NCBI GenBank assembly: GCA_910890315.1
Contig: CAJVGD010000022.1
Coordinates: 124,001 to 188,000 of the forward strand
Length of the DNA: 64,000 nt
From: Serendipita indica DSM 11827
Lineage: Eukaryota > Basidiomycota > Agaricomycetes > Sebacinales > Serendipitaceae
Direction: 5' to 3'
The position numbers and the translations under genes were made by a program. The notes beneath the pieces are model-generated. The model made no database searches, had not been told where the DNA came from, and worked only from the letters and a program-made list of their open reading frames with translations. Of this stretch, positions 10,959 to 22,861 are shown in pieces (within the stretch, counting starts at the first letter, position 1; each line of letters opens with the position of its first letter).

Positions 10959-11440
10959 AGTGATCGTTAATATGAGCCTCGCCGTCAAACTCGCTGAGAA
11001 CCAACCTTTGACCCAACGACAATGAGCGAACAAACGATGGGCAACAGCTCGTCGACGCGGGGCCCATCAAATGCACTCATACTTGAAACGAAAAGTTGAG
11101 CAACATCAGCTCCAGGACGTCTTGGACCTGCTCATCGCCTGGCGCACATCGGCACGCCGCACGTCATCCAAAAGCTGAAACGCGCATACGCCGGCGACTT
11201 ATTCATCTCGCCTGAACAGAAAGAAATACTCGTCGGGTCTACCGGATTAAGCCTGATCGGAAGACGTTTGGGATTGTGGATGTGCCTCAACTGCCGCCGT
11301 TTGTCAATGTGGAGAATGCGAGTGTTGGAAAGTGTTGACAGAAGATGTAGACGTTGGATTGGTGAAAAGGTGACAAGGCGTAAGGGATGGATGGGACTGA
11401 ACGCTTCGGACGCGTCGAACGGTATTTCAACCATTCCCTA
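10959..11440 (+). other. Gene-poor stretch with unassigned coding-like remnants
   Basis: Contains a short frame from 11022 (MSEQTMGNSSSTRGPSN) and, in two different frames, KRKVEQHQLQDVLDLLIAW and then VIQKLKRAYAGDLFISPEQK running to about 11440. These look like protein sequence rather than noise but are interrupted and match no family I recognise. No RNA gene or repeat seen here. Confidence 0.25.
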
Positions 11441-11585
11441 AGAGTGTCTCTTGGATGGTAATCAATCTTTTATATTTCCAGAAAAGTCTCATGGTGGCAT
11501 GTTTGGACAAATCTAGCACCCAGAGTTGGATCCGTCGCTCAAAGTAATGCCACCACTCCACCAAGGTGTCAACTGAACACGAGAA

Positions 11586-12110
11586 ATGACAAAGAATGAG
11601 CAGAACGAGGACATTCAAACCTTCGAGCATGGTCAAGTCGCAAAAGGGTCCAAGGACGTCGCCACTGGTGCGGCTGCGCTCGGTTTCGGTGGAGTGGTTG
11701 TCAGTGCGTTGCAGAATGTGGTTCACACTTCATCAAAGAAATCCTACACGAGAACGGGATCGACGATTTTCGCTTTCGGTGAGTATTCTTGTACGAATTC
11801 TTGTAGTTTATTGACTTTCATAGGGCTCGGTGGTGAAACGTACGGGCTTATGGATGTATGTATATATGGAGCAACGGACTAGCAGACACCAAGTTTACGG
11901 CAGGCTGCGTTGGTGGTTTCATGGCTAGTACGTAAACGAGCCAAAAACTCTTTTCCACTTTGTCTCACCATTTATGGAGCCGGCCAGTCGATCCCCGCTG
12001 CACTCGGGGGTTATGTGTTCCTCGGTAAACCCATTGCCATCTTGCAGGGTCGATCCTTGGTGACCGCATGTCGATGCTGTTCAAGACGCCCAAACCCGGG
12101 CTGCTTGCAT
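11586..12110 (+). pseudogene. NADH:ubiquinone oxidoreductase B14.7/NDUFA11-like relic
   Basis: ATG 11586 opens a frame with DVATGAAALGFGGVVVSALQ and SYTRTGSTIFAFG. This resembles the first hydrophobic helix and the FTRTGGTIG loop of the complex I subunit NDUFA11/B14.7 (Tim17-like fold), an inner-membrane accessory subunit. A plausible intron 11778-11823 follows, then GLGGETYGLMD. The next conserved piece, TKFTAGCVGGFMAS (compare NGAxGGCAAGFLAG), lies in another frame near 11888-11930, and PAALGGYVFLGKP near 12000 in yet another. A complete protein cannot be read, so I call a decayed second copy of the nuclear gene. Identification rests on two motifs; moderate confidence. Confidence 0.5.
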
Positions 12111-12119
12111 TGAAAGTTG

Positions 12120-13160
12120 CGAGAACTACTAGAAGTGCGGGCCGAGCGTGCGAGCCACTAGACGAAGGAACGAAGAGGGCGAGTGCTCTGATCTCGTTTG
12201 AGAGAATGACGACAAGAGTTTACTAGTTCTTTGGCTTCTAGGGACGGCTTCGAAGCGAAGCAAGGCGTCGTTGTCGAGGCGAGTTGGCGACCGACGCGAC
12301 CTAGATCAGGACCACATGGGACGTGCTGGCATCGCTGCCCTCGGGGAGCGTATTGACGGGTCCTAGTGCTGGCGAATAGTCGGCGGTTCCGTGTTTCGTT
12401 TTTTCGCGGGTGGTGGCTTGCGTAGAGGAGGATTCGACAGGGTTTCGCATGTCCGGTAGCTTTTGGCGTGTGCGGTCTGAGTTGTCGAGTGGCTAAAGGT
12501 ATCTACAGGGTAAGAATGTGGATTATTGTGAAAAAATTAGAGAGTGGAAGTCAAAAACTTGAGAGTTGGCCACGTCGGAATGAATGGGCTAGACGGAGTG
12601 GCGTCGGAAGTGGAGGATTTGAGCTGAATATGGGCATATTGTCGCCTCAAAGGGCAAATGGCGGTTGTGACTTGTACCGCCCACCAGTTGGACAAGCAGA
12701 CAAAGAGCATCTCCTGAAAGTCCAAAAATATCCTTGGAGTATCCGAGAAGTAGGGAGAATTGGCATTTGTGATCGTCGCGGGTCCATTCACACGCTGTCT
12801 ATCCTCCGGTGATCCAGTCGACCTTGGTCCGTCGGGAGCAAAGCACGGGACTGACAGACCTGACTGGTGCGTTGCGTCTCATGTTTTCTTTTTCGATATG
12901 TTCCGCTCGTGTCCGCGCACATTTTCTGGCGGAGATTGTGACTGATAGTCGACTAGACGGGACCTGGTCTACGCTGATCGCATTATGTGCGGCAGATCAC
13001 CATCAACAACTTCGAGGCTTCGAATGGTGGGAACCTGGCGACTCTAGCGGATCCCATTGCCTCGAACAAGCACTCCAGGCACTCTTCCGCGTTTGGCATC
13101 GACATTTGACAATCACACGGCCCCCCGCTTATTTCTACTTCCACTTTTGTCTCACTAATG
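12120..13160. other. Intergenic, no confident gene
   Basis: About 1 kb without a supportable gene. On the minus strand near 12395-12310 a short frame reads like protein (ADYSPALGPVNTLPEG), but no start, splice pattern or homolog could be fixed. The last 100 bases belong to the promoter region of the WSC gene. Confidence 0.4.
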
Positions 13161-13162
13161 GC

Positions 13163-13169
13163 TATATAA
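13163..13169 (+). promoter_or_regulatory. TATA box of the WSC-domain gene
   Basis: TATATAA lies 130 nt upstream of ATG 13299 and is followed by a long pyrimidine-rich leader (13200-13290), a common layout of highly expressed fungal genes. Confidence 0.55.
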
Positions 13170-13298
13170 CTGCCCTCTTATTCGCCTCCTTTGAGCTCAA
13201 CAAGCCTTTTCCCTCCCTTCCCCCCCCTCCCGGCTCTCTGCCTGCTTGCTACTCGTACGCTCGGCTTCGTGTGCCCCGTACATCACATTCTTTCTACA

Positions 13299-14881
13299 AT
13301 GATCTCGACCGCTGCTCTGCTCACTCTCGTCCCAGCCGTCCTGGCTATTCCAAGCAACATTAACAAGAGGACTGGTCCAGATGGCGCCTCTGTGCTCTCC
13401 ACCATCATCGCTGGAACCACGACCTATTACTCCCGTGGATGCTACGACGAGCTCAAGTGTGAGTCTACTTGTCTATTTTCCCCGCCGGCCTACTGACAGG
13501 CTCTCCCCCCCTCAGTCGGTCAACATGCTCTCCAGCACGAGATCACCTCTACCCTCACCTCTGTCTCCGCTACGACTTGCGTTTTAGGCTGCCAACTCGC
13601 TGGCTACTCCATCGCCGGTGTCATGAACGGCAATCAGTGCTTCTGCGACAATGCCATGTCCCCCGACGCTCCAGAACTCGACGCCGAGCAATGCGACTCT
13701 GCTTGCTCTGGTAATCCTCTCGAGGTCTGCGGTGGTGTCTGGCACTATGACATTTACTATACGTCGCCCACCGATGACATTCCTGCACCTGCTCCTGTCA
13801 GCCAGGTCACGACTGGTGGTCAGACCTGGGTCAACCTCGGATGCTACGTCGATCAAGTCTCGTGCCGCACTCTCCCCGACTGGATGTTTGCCGCTGACAA
13901 CATGACGCCCGAGCTCTGCGCCGCGACTTGCAAGGACGAGGGCTACGCTGTTGCCGGTATTGAATGGGGCCGGTACGTCTCGTTGGCTGCTTCCTTTGAT
14001 GAGATACTAATAGCTCAAATAGCGAGTGCTACTGCGGTAACACCATCTACAACCCGACGCTCGCACCCCTCAGCGAATGCAACCAGGCCTGCTCTGGAGA
14101 TTCTACCAAGGCTTGTGGTGACCAGGACCGTATCTTGTTCTACACTGTCGACGGCCAGCAGCCCAGCACGGCCCCCAACAGCTGCGGTGGCACCACCAGC
14201 TCTTCGTCCTCGAGCTCTTCGACCTCTAGCTCCTCGTCGTCTAGCTCGTCTAGCTCTTCGTCTAGCTCGTCTAGCTCGTCCAGCTCTTCCAGCTCGTCTA
14301 GCTCGACGACAACGCAGCCCACGACTACTCGCCCAACGACGACCAGCTCGAGCACGACCAAGCCTTGCACGACCTCGACATCTACTCCTAAGCCGACCAC
14401 GACCAAGCCCTGCACGACTTCTACCACTCCTAAGCCGACTACCACTCCTAAACCGACTACGACCTCTACCAAGCCGTGCACAACTTCGACGCGCCCCACT
14501 ACCACGTCGACGCCTCCCAAGCCCCAGCCAACATGCGGACGCCCAAACAACCATGACGGATACATTCATCAGGGTTGCTACAACGAGAACCCATGGTGGC
14601 GTACCATCAACCAATACTCGTTTAGCTCCAACTCGATGACCCCATCCATGTGCTCTGACAAGTGCTTCAGCAAGGGATTCAAGTATGCCGCGCTCGAAAA
14701 GGGTACCGATTGCTACTGCGGTAACAACTGCCCTACGTCGCAGGCTCCCTCGAGTCAATGCAGCAAGCCTTGCAAGGGTGATAACAAGTACATCTGTGGT
14801 GGTGATAGCGGAAAGATTACCGTCTACATGTCGGTCTTTCTTGGCTATCCCCGCTGGGCATGGCCTTGGGGCTGGAACTAA
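13299..14881 (+). CDS. Secreted protein with three WSC domains and a Ser/Thr-rich linker
   Basis: Exons 13299-13458, 13516-13972, 14023-14881 join to 491 aa. ATG 13299 begins a signal peptide (MISTAALLTLVPAVLA). WSC domains, each with about eight Cys: residues about 40-140 (GCYDELK...QCFCDN...CGG), about 165-260 (NLGCYVDQ...ECYCGN...ACG), and about 400-490 (HQGCYNEN...DCYCGNNC...CGG). Between domains 2 and 3 sits a poly-Ser tract and a Thr/Pro/Lys repeat region, a probable O-mannosylated stalk. WSC modules bind carbohydrate (xylan, glucans) and occur in wall sensors and secreted glyoxal-oxidase-like enzymes; here no TM, GPI signal or catalytic domain is visible, so a wall- or plant-polymer-binding secreted protein is likely. 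The tail is aromatic-rich (YPRWAWPWGW). Confidence 0.9.
14195..14515 (+). repeat. Coding minisatellite: poly-Ser then Thr/Pro/Lys repeats
   Basis: Imperfect agctcgtct/agctcttcg trinucleotide-based repeats (about 14195-14310, Ser) pass into repeats of ccgacTacgac/aagccgtgcacg type (Thr-Lys-Pro and KPCTTST units, about 14310-14515). Inside the third exon of the WSC gene; length is expected to vary between strains. Confidence 0.8.
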
Positions 14882-15633
14882 GCACACCGTTTCCCCTCGT
14901 GCCGATCGCCCCTGAGCGTATTGGTACAAAGTTGAAACGCGCAGAACCGAACCCCGGAAATCGCTTGCTCTCCTTTTTTTTGGAAAACAAATTGGTTACA
15001 TCTTTACACCAGCTACTTATCGATGCCGACCATTGTTAATGTTACGGACATCCTACAATGCTTTCTACTCCCCCTCCTAGTTTGTGCTCACCGTCGCCTC
15101 GTCTCGTCGGTGCGCCTTAGCTCTCCTCCTCTCCCCACCCACCTTGTTGTCATTCACTTTGTCTGCGAGTCGCTGCACACACACAACTCTCCCACGCGTA
15201 TTTTGTCTCATTTTCTTGTTTCCACTGCTGCGACTTGTTGTTCGAGTTTTGGGCAACGTCCATTCGCTTTGAATTACACTCGTTGAAACATATTTTTTGC
15301 GTGAAGTAAATGTACTCTCTATTCGTCGAGAGCTTTCGCAAAGGTGAATCCAGCGTCGCTCTCCGGATCTCAGAGTCATGGAAAAGACGAGCTTACGCAA
15401 AGGTCGGTTCGTGGGTGGTGATTTTCTTCATGCCCCTTGGACTCTGCCGTATCTCAGGTGTTATACTCGAGGAGAACTCTTCTCCATGAACTCTGGCGTC
15501 CGCGAAACCAATCGGGTGAACAGTCGACGCCTCTACAAATGACAATAGAACGGCGCACAGTACTCTATATGATCTTATCCCCTCTTCAAGGCTCCCCAGC
15601 TTGGAGCCGACCTCGTCCCTACTTGCTCTTCAA
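14882..15633. other. Intergenic region between WSC and ALKBH6-like genes
   Basis: Contains the 3' flank of the WSC gene, pyrimidine-rich stretches around 15060-15250 and presumably the promoter of the next gene. No ORF with domain or splice support was found. Confidence 0.5.
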
Positions 15634-16757
15634 ATGAGTATTGATCCGGGAGAAAGAGATGTACGATTGTCGTACAGGTATATACCAAACTTTATAACCC
15701 AGGAAGAAGAGGAATATCTCCTTCGCAAGGTGAGAAGCCACGCAAGCGTGTCTCTTGCTTTCATCAGCGGGTCGGTTGACACATTAGTGAAGTAGATATC
15801 GGAGACTCCTCAGCCAAAATGGAAGAATGTCACTGGTCGAAGGTCAGTTTATCTCTAACCTGATCCAAGCTCTGACGACTTACCATATCATGGCGAGAAA
15901 GATTACAAATTTGGGGTAAGAGAGGAATTTATATCCGCTTATGAATGCTCATGGTGCTTTAGGCGGGGATCTGGGACCAGGAGGCACGCTGCTCGCCCAG
16001 CCACTTCCACCCTTTATCAATTCCTTGTCAGTATTCCACTCAATGGTTCGAAAACACCACTAAATCGACTCTGTTTCAGCCCAAATCTTGTGGAACGCAT
16101 TGCCGCTACAAAAACCTTTCAAGACTCGGCTCATCAAGGACCAAATCATGTCATTATCAACGAGTATAAACCAGGAGAAGGGATAATGGTTGGTTTGCTT
16201 CGCATATCAGTCCGCGGTTGACGTTTTGTCCTTAGCCACACGAAGACGGTCCAGCGTACCATCCAGTGGTAGCGACTATTTCGCTCGGAAGTCATGCTGT
16301 ATTTCATTACCTTCGATACAAGCCAGACGATGCCTCTATCGATGATGATGGAGAGGTGCGCGATAACAGCACCGACATGAAGACGAGCAAAGGCAAGGTC
16401 ATCGACAAAACGCCTGTGCTGTCGCTCCTTCTCGAACCGAGGAGCGTCATTATAACCAGCGGCACATTGTACAAGGATCATTTACACTGGATTGAGGATG
16501 TCGCCGTCGACCACATTGCCGGCGCAGACGAGACTGCTCAACCAGACGCTGAGGAGAACCGTACGAATGCAGTGGATTCTTCTCTTGACGTCGGGTCTCC
16601 TCCACCCAGATATCGGATGGACAACTGGGAGCAGGTTACCGGAGAGAGGGAAAAGGAGGTCGTGCGAAGTGGAGGTGTACTTGAACGGGGAACTCGAGTC
16701 AGTCTTACATGCCGGGACGTTGCCAAAGTGCGCAAAATTGGTTTGCTCAAGCGGTGA
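15634..16757 (+). CDS. ALKBH6-like Fe(II)/2-oxoglutarate dioxygenase
   Basis: Six exons: 15634-15729, 15796-15842, 15902-15915 (14 nt), 15963-16026, 16080-16188, 16236-16757; 283 aa, phases consistent. Motifs in order: YRYIPNFITQEEEEYLL at the N-terminus, PKWKNVTGRRLQIWGG, NEYKPGEGIMPHEDGPAYHP with the iron-binding HxD (H-E-D), ISLGSHAVFHY, a late His candidate in LYKDHLHWIED, and the 2-oxoglutarate-binding Arg in RVSLTCRDV. These match the AlkB homolog 6 subfamily, a nuclear/cytosolic relative of nucleic-acid demethylases (human ALKBH6 has been tied to DNA repair and RNA binding). An acidic insertion (about residues 200-250) between the iron His and the final Arg is longer than in animals. 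Start chosen as the first ATG fitting the family N-terminus. Confidence 0.88.
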
Positions 16758-17224
16758 AGTTGCTGGCTCAGTTGCACCGGGACTTTCTGGGGACTTTTGG
16801 GCACGCGTTGTCCTCCACCCACCTGATAAGAATCCCCAATGTTTTCGACAGAACTGGATCATTTAAATTTCCTGTAGACCGGGTACTATCGATTGAATTC
16901 CTACGAGATTACATGTGGATGAGCCTGGTCATTGCTGATGTTTTATTGTATTGTTGATAACGTGGCGGGCACTCTCCTCGCAGGGCCAGAGAAACAAGAC
17001 GAATAAACCTTGGAGTCTGCAAGGCTAGACCTTTATACCTTGGCTCGTCTTCTGCGCCAGCTCGACTACGACTATTCTCGAGTATTCCTTGCTTGGAGTT
17101 CATTTATCCCGTCTGGCTTGGTGGAACACGTTTTAATACACGGTTTGGAGGGCGGCAGTCAGTAGATTCCCGGAAACAATCTATAAAACGCTAATATCTG
17201 GTCTTCTAGCATAGTAAACGATTA

Positions 17225-20200
17225 ATGGAAGAGTCTAGCAACGGCCTTCGCAGGCGACACGTCGCGGCGAGCGATGAACACGACGAAATCGCGGGCAGAC
17301 TGGCAAACATGGACATGAAAGAGACAGAAATGCCTCAATTGCATGATTCACGACGCGAAAACGCGAGTGACGACACGGTCTGGGGCAAAGTCGACGACGG
17401 AAAGCGTGCGTGAAATCCGCCCTTGGCGTTGATGTTTCGTCGGAACGAGTAGGATGCTGAATCTCGACGTATTTCTAGCCTTCAAGGTGCCTACAACACA
17501 CGACGTCATGACCTTGTTCAACCCGTACTATCCGAAGTCTCATTTCGATGTCCTTTCCCTCTTTTTGCTGGGCTCTCAGCTCGTCATCTGTGGCTGGTTC
17601 CTCCACCTACACAGACTAAACCCCCAATGGGGTGCGCAAAAGGCGGCAAAGGGCTTCTTCCTCGTCTATTTTATGTTCTGGAGAGCCATGTACGACGCAG
17701 GCCTGGGCTGGGTCTTGACAAAGCAGAGCAAGAAGAAGTGGATCGTCAATCTCGTCAAACGAGCGGGATGGTTTGACAAGGAGAAGAATCCTCACACCCG
17801 CGCATGGTTGAAGCGGCAGCTAGTCGTCAAGATGGGAAGCGACTACGACTTTGAGGTAAGCTTCTTGATGTAGATCAAACACAGCTGATCTTTATACAGG
17901 ATCTTCCACTAGAGTACAATACCTGGCTCCTCTTCCGCCAGGTTGTCGACATCATTCTCCTCAACGATTTCCTCTCTTACGTCCTCTTTGCTATCTGCAA
18001 TCTGGATTTTCTCTTCCCTGGAGCATCCAGATCCCACTCGTCCACGATCAACTCGCCTGGCATGGTCTTCCTCCGTCTCCTTGGAGGCGTCGCATTACTT
18101 TTATTCAATCTCTGGGTCAAGACTTCTGCCCACGATGTCGTCAAGGACTATGGCTGGTACTGGGGTGATTGCTTCTTCTCCCGTGGACACCTTCGCAAAT
18201 CGACCAAAATCCACGACGCTTCCGGACTAGACCTTCACGGAGAAGAGAAAGAGTCACAGGAACTCCACTTTGATCTCGTCTTTGACGGAATCTTTGAGAT
18301 GGCGCCGCACCCCATGTACTCGGTTGGGTACGCAGGGTACTACGGCGTGTCCCTCCTTGCTGGGTCCTATTCTGTACTCTTCGTCTCACTGGCTGCCCAC
18401 GCTGCTCAGTTTGCGTTCTTAAACTTTTTCGAGAATCCGCATATCGAGCGCCGCTACGGTGTGCGTAGGGCATTAGCAGAGCGCGTGCCGATCGTTCCAT
18501 CCACCCGATCAAGAAATCCGTCCAGCACGACCCTAATGGACCACGCCAGAGTAGAAGGGAACGGCCAAGTCGACCACTCACTCCCACGTTCTCGGTCCGT
18601 GTCCTTAGGCACAGCGGAAGATTCAACAGCAATCGACTCGGATGACAATGATGAGGACTTTCTCTCTGAACGAGAGGCACACGCTGCTATATCTCCTGAT
18701 GCGGAAATTGTCGCCAGTATTACGCCTCCAAATGGAGTTGTCGAGGTCATGCAAGAGGCAGTCACTCAGCATGACCTGTTAAACAAGTTTTTCCGTAAAG
18801 ACGTCATTATCCTCGGTGGTCTGGATCTTCTCCGGTACGCTCAGTCCGTTTGCATTGTCTCTGCTCACAATTTGCCAGTTCGTCCGATCAACTGCTCGTC
18901 TTCCTCACAACATATATTCTTATCCTATCGATATTGCCTCGGCTCAATCTCACGCAAAGTACCATCACCAAGTTGCATTTCTTGCATGCATTCGCGTGGC
19001 GAATGTACTACTCTCTCATACTCGGGCTCATTCTCAAGGCACAGTCGGAATCCAAATTTCTCGTCCGACACTTTTTGAAGAACTATCACTATGCACCGCT
19101 CTCCTTGACAGACTCTCCTCGTGGGCGTGGTGACCGAGGTGTCAAGGAAGGTGCTGTTCGGGAAGCATTTGATAACTGGAAGGGAATGTATAATATGGGT
19201 ATGGTCATGTGCTATGGTCCGTCCTATTTCTCTACCCGACAATCGCTAAACCGCCTGAAGTTTCCTTCATTGGATTCGCCTTGCAAACGTACACTTTGCC
19301 CACCGAATGGACGGTGGGTGACGTCTTGCTTCGTCACACCGTCGGTGCTGTACGTCGCGCTTTTCATCTCCTTGATTATACCCTGACGATGGCTAGCTCT
19401 TGATTGCACTCCATATGTGGGCGGCCAAGGAGACATTCGAGGTTCTTGGCAAATTTGGATGGTTCTTTGGTGACTTTTTCATCGACGATTTCCCAACGTC
19501 GCTCAACTATACTGGAATCTATCGGTACGAACGCCCAATGTCGTTGCACGTTGCTCATCTGGTTTAGGTTCCTCAATAATCCAGAGAGAACCTTGTCCGG
19601 TGCTGCTCTACTCGGTCTCGCTTTGATCACAGGCAACAAGGCCGTATTTGCCCTTGCGTTTATTGGCCATTTTGCGCACTGGGGCTTCCTGAGCTGGGTT
19701 GAAGGGTATGTGCCGCGGTGAATATCCCGTTTCTCGTACTTAGGAGACTTGCAGACCTCATATGCAAAAGCTTTACGGTGACTCTCTGCGCAAGGACGCG
19801 GGCCTTACCAAGATGCTCAAGAAACTCGCAAGACGGAACGCACGAATCTTCGAGGGTATTCGCCAACAACTCACTCTCATCCTCGAAGAAAGCAGTCTCA
19901 CTAGCAAGCATGCAGCAGAACTTCGTAAAGTCGCTCAAGGGGTCAAGGAGGTCGGCGACAAAATTGGCGAGGTGTATAGCGAGAGCACAGAAAAGGTCGA
20001 GGAAGTTTGGAAACGATGTGAGTTGGAAATGCTTGACGCCGGCATCACTGACAGTGGCTTGCAAAGCTCGCCCACGTATTTCCGAGGTCGTAGCAGAGAC
20101 AAAGACTCTGATCCAGCAGTCTAAAGAAAGATTTGTCATTCCGTGAGTAAAATGGAGGTCTACAGTTTGAATCGCTTATGTCTCCTAGGATGCTCGCAAG

Positions 20201-21187
20201 GGACCTTGCGGACTACGATCAGACCAAATACAAGATGTATGTGATCCCAACTAATCCCGACGGGCAACTGCGCTTCCACTGGGGAGAGCCCATTCATGTG
20301 GTTTGGAGGAGCCCACTCAAACACTCGAGGCGAGACTGGGTCGGCATCTATCGAGTAAGTTAGACTGTTTCTATGGCTTTCGCTTCTCACACAAACTCTG
20401 CAGTACGGCGCTAATCAGTCACAAGTAATGACCAAGACGTCGAGTTTGGGACTATGGGTACCCGTTCATGACGAAGAATGGGAGGGTGATGTTCCACGAC
20501 CGCTTACAGATCGAAGCGAAGGCGAGGATACCGAATGTGGAGAGCTAGTTTTCAAAAACTCGACGCTTCCATGGCAAACCGGAGAGTATGAAGTGAGTTG
20601 TCAGTAGAAGGAAAACCCCGTACTGATATCCTTCAGCTTCGATATCACCACGACGGCAAGTACAATGTCGTCGCCCTCATTGGTCCTATCCAGGTTTACC
20701 GTGCGTCCAATTTCGAGCATTGGCATTCATCTCACCTATCGCTACAGTCGACCGACCAGAGGCATTGGATTTCCGATCCATCCGCAATTGGCTCCTGAAG
20801 ATTGTCCACTTGGCGCTAGATTCTGATCCATCGCTCGTCCCCCGGTCTCAAACCGCTGCGCCAAACCAGAGCCCAGTACAGCATCGTCTTCCGGCCTTGC
20901 TCGGACGTACTCTCAATGCCTCCTCGACATCGGTTGCAACTGCCACTCCAGCAGAGGCCTCTCTTGCAGGTAGCTCGCTCGGCAGCTCAGCAGGCACGCC
21001 CGGTGCATCTTACGACATTCACGACGACGATTTCAAATTTTGGTCAGAAAGGCAAGCGAAGAGGATTGCGTATGCAATCACTCAGGTGCTCGATATCGAG
21101 TTTGCGCCAGAGGTCATCGTTGCAGACGCGAACGTGACCGCACTTACGAGGAGAATCTTGGCGTCTAAAGAGCTACTGGGACCATAA
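17225..21187 (+). CDS. CHO2: Phosphatidylethanolamine N-methyltransferase (Cho2/PEMT class I)
   Basis: Thirteen exons: 17225-17405, 17479-17855, 17900-18834, 18879-19216, 19261-19349, 19397-19524, 19568-19705, 19755-20017, 20067-20142, 20189-20354, 20404-20592, 20637-20700, 20748-21187; 1127 aa with consistent phases. It catalyses the first SAM-dependent methylation of PE towards phosphatidylcholine in the ER membrane. Evidence: TVWGK then [18 protein letters not shown] at the N-terminus, many membrane helices, [20 protein letters not shown] (first methyltransferase repeat), [12 protein letters not shown] and [20 protein letters not shown] (second repeat), and a C-terminal domain with [20 protein letters not shown]. 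It is longer than yeast Cho2 (about 870 aa) because of an acidic Ser-rich loop after the first repeat (encoded near 18500-18780). No disruption seen. Confidence 0.92.
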
Positions 21188-21276
21188 TTCTCGCTTCTAT
21201 GTTATCATCTTGTGAATACGATTGTCTTTTTACTTCATTCATGCGATCCACTACAAACATATATTGCGCAACTGTG

Positions 21277-22506
21277 TCACCCGCGTCTACAGCCCTCAAT
21301 CTCCGAAACGATATGGTCCTCGAATGAGGTCCAAGTGGCGTCCATCACTTGTATACCGTGTCGGTTGGCCTGCTTCACGAGACAGATCACGTTTGATGTA
21401 AAGCCGCCGTGTGAGAAGGATGGGGTGCGAAGTACGCTCCACGTTTGGCAATATGCCAAAGTGCGAATTCCCGACGCGGCATGCTCTTCTATCGAAGCAC
21501 CGACGGACACTAATACGTCGTGGACCTGACCGCATTCGAGACACACGAGAATCGAGTCGTTGATGAGGTAGTCAACCTCGAATTGCAAGGTATGGACGGG
21601 ATGCTCTCGCGGCGCCGGCATCTGGATCATTCCCCAGGGCGCCTTGTGGATCTTCATCGATGGACAAAGCTCCCAGATTGATCGAGGTAATTCGCTCTCT
21701 CGTCTTCTCCCTGAGCAGTAGAACTCCTGGAGTTGCTTTCCGATGATTTCCAGCCACTCTACCAGCCTTTCGACAGAGAGGTCTGCTAGATCAACGTGAA
21801 GATATCGAAGAGCGGGAAGGTTTGTGGGCAACCATTCGGTATCCAATTCGAGATAGAGGGTGTTGATTTTCGAAAGAAATGAGTTCGAAAGTGCCGAGGG
21901 GCCATTGGGGAAATCGTCGGCAAAGTTCCATACGACTGTCGGCTGGACTTGCAGGTCGGAAAGAGATTTCAAGAAGGACATTGGTGCACAGATGATGGAT
22001 TGGAGATTGTATACTCGATTCTGCTCCAATAGGAATTCGTTGTCGGGTGGTAGAGATGAAAATTCGAGGATGCGTAGATTCCATGTTGTTGGTATGCCAT
22101 CTTCTGTGCTATCTATCATTTTAGGTGTCAAATCGTAGCCGTCAAGTGACAGCCGGCGGATAACAGGCGTCATTGTGAAGGCATCTGAGAGTCGGATACG
22201 AAAAGCAGACGGGAGGGCGGTCACTGGCACCAGTCCGAGTATTATGTCTGCTGTATCGACGTATCTATGATTATAACGCTTGAGAAAGGCGTCCCAAGAG
22301 CGGCAAACACGCCGTAGCGTATTTCGCAGGCGCTCTGATGCCCAGTAATGCTGCTGACTGAAGCATAGTGGGTGATATGTCGATCTGTATGTCGTCTCCG
22401 GGTTTAAGTTGAAGTAAATCGGAACATATATGGCTTCCTCGAGGATTATCTGCCAAAGCTCGGCTGGGAGAACCCCGCTCGAGGGAAATGAGGTAAATTC
22501 AGACAT
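21277..22506 (-). CDS. WASER-type F-box-like protein 1
   Basis: Single-exon ORF, 409 aa, starting MSEFTSFPSSGVLPAELW. The N-terminal F-box-like helix (LPAELWQIILEEAIYVPIYF) is followed by a family block YWASERLRNTLRRVCRSW and HRYVDTADI, then LRR-like hydrophobic repeats. Near residue 315 is CLECGQVH, followed by SIEEHAASGIRTLAYC and a conserved end block (WTSFEDHIVSEIE). F-box proteins recruit substrates to SCF ubiquitin ligases via Skp1; the substrate is unknown. First of five tandem minus-strand paralogs. Sequence resemblance to the F-box is limited to the first 40 residues. Confidence 0.8.
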   Translation of the reverse strand: MSEFTSFPSSGVLPAELWQIILEEAIYVPIYFNLNPETTYRSTYHPLCFSQQHYWASERLRNTLRRVCRSWDAFLKRYNHRYVDTADIILGLVPVTALPSAFRIRLSDAFTMTPVIRRLSLDGYDLTPKMIDSTEDGIPTTWNLRILEFSSLPPDNEFLLEQNRVYNLQSIICAPMSFLKSLSDLQVQPTVVWNFADDFPNGPSALSNSFLSKINTLYLELDTEWLPTNLPALRYLHVDLADLSVERLVEWLEIIGKQLQEFYCSGRRRESELPRSIWELCPSMKIHKAPWGMIQMPAPREHPVHTLQFEVDYLINDSILVCLECGQVHDVLVSVGASIEEHAASGIRTLAYCQTWSVLRTPSFSHGGFTSNVICLVKQANRHGIQVMDATWTSFEDHIVSEIEGCRRG

Positions 22507-22861
22507 CTAAGCACAGGTTATGAGACTCTATGCCATAGAAGTAAGGCCTTGCCAACGAACTGGTAATCTTGTGAGGGATGGCTTCACGAGGCGGAGGCCA
22601 AGTATGAATCAGAGCTTTCCATACGAACATGTCTCTGAGCAAAGAAATGGATATTAGAGAATAACCACAGGATCTTAACTTCGATTCGATACGATTCGTG
22701 TTCTTAAATTCATTCCCCTATTACTAGCAAGACTGCTGGACTAACACTTGCGTGAATCCAGCCTTGTTCAGTAAACTCGCCTCTATGCTCTTATCTGGTC
22801 AATAATGTTTATTCCTCGCTTCACCCTGTCGGCGCTCAAGTACACGGTTACCCAGCTCAAG

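Noticed and set aside
13623-14639. 338-codon open frame on the plus strand over the WSC gene
   Set aside because: Includes real exon 2 at its start but then runs through an intron and reads the Ser/Thr repeats out of frame as Arg/Leu/Pro repeats; the WSC frame explains the sequence.
14015-14929. 304-codon minus-strand frame
   Set aside because: Antisense shadow of the low-complexity WSC stalk; Arg/Ala-rich repeat translation without domains.
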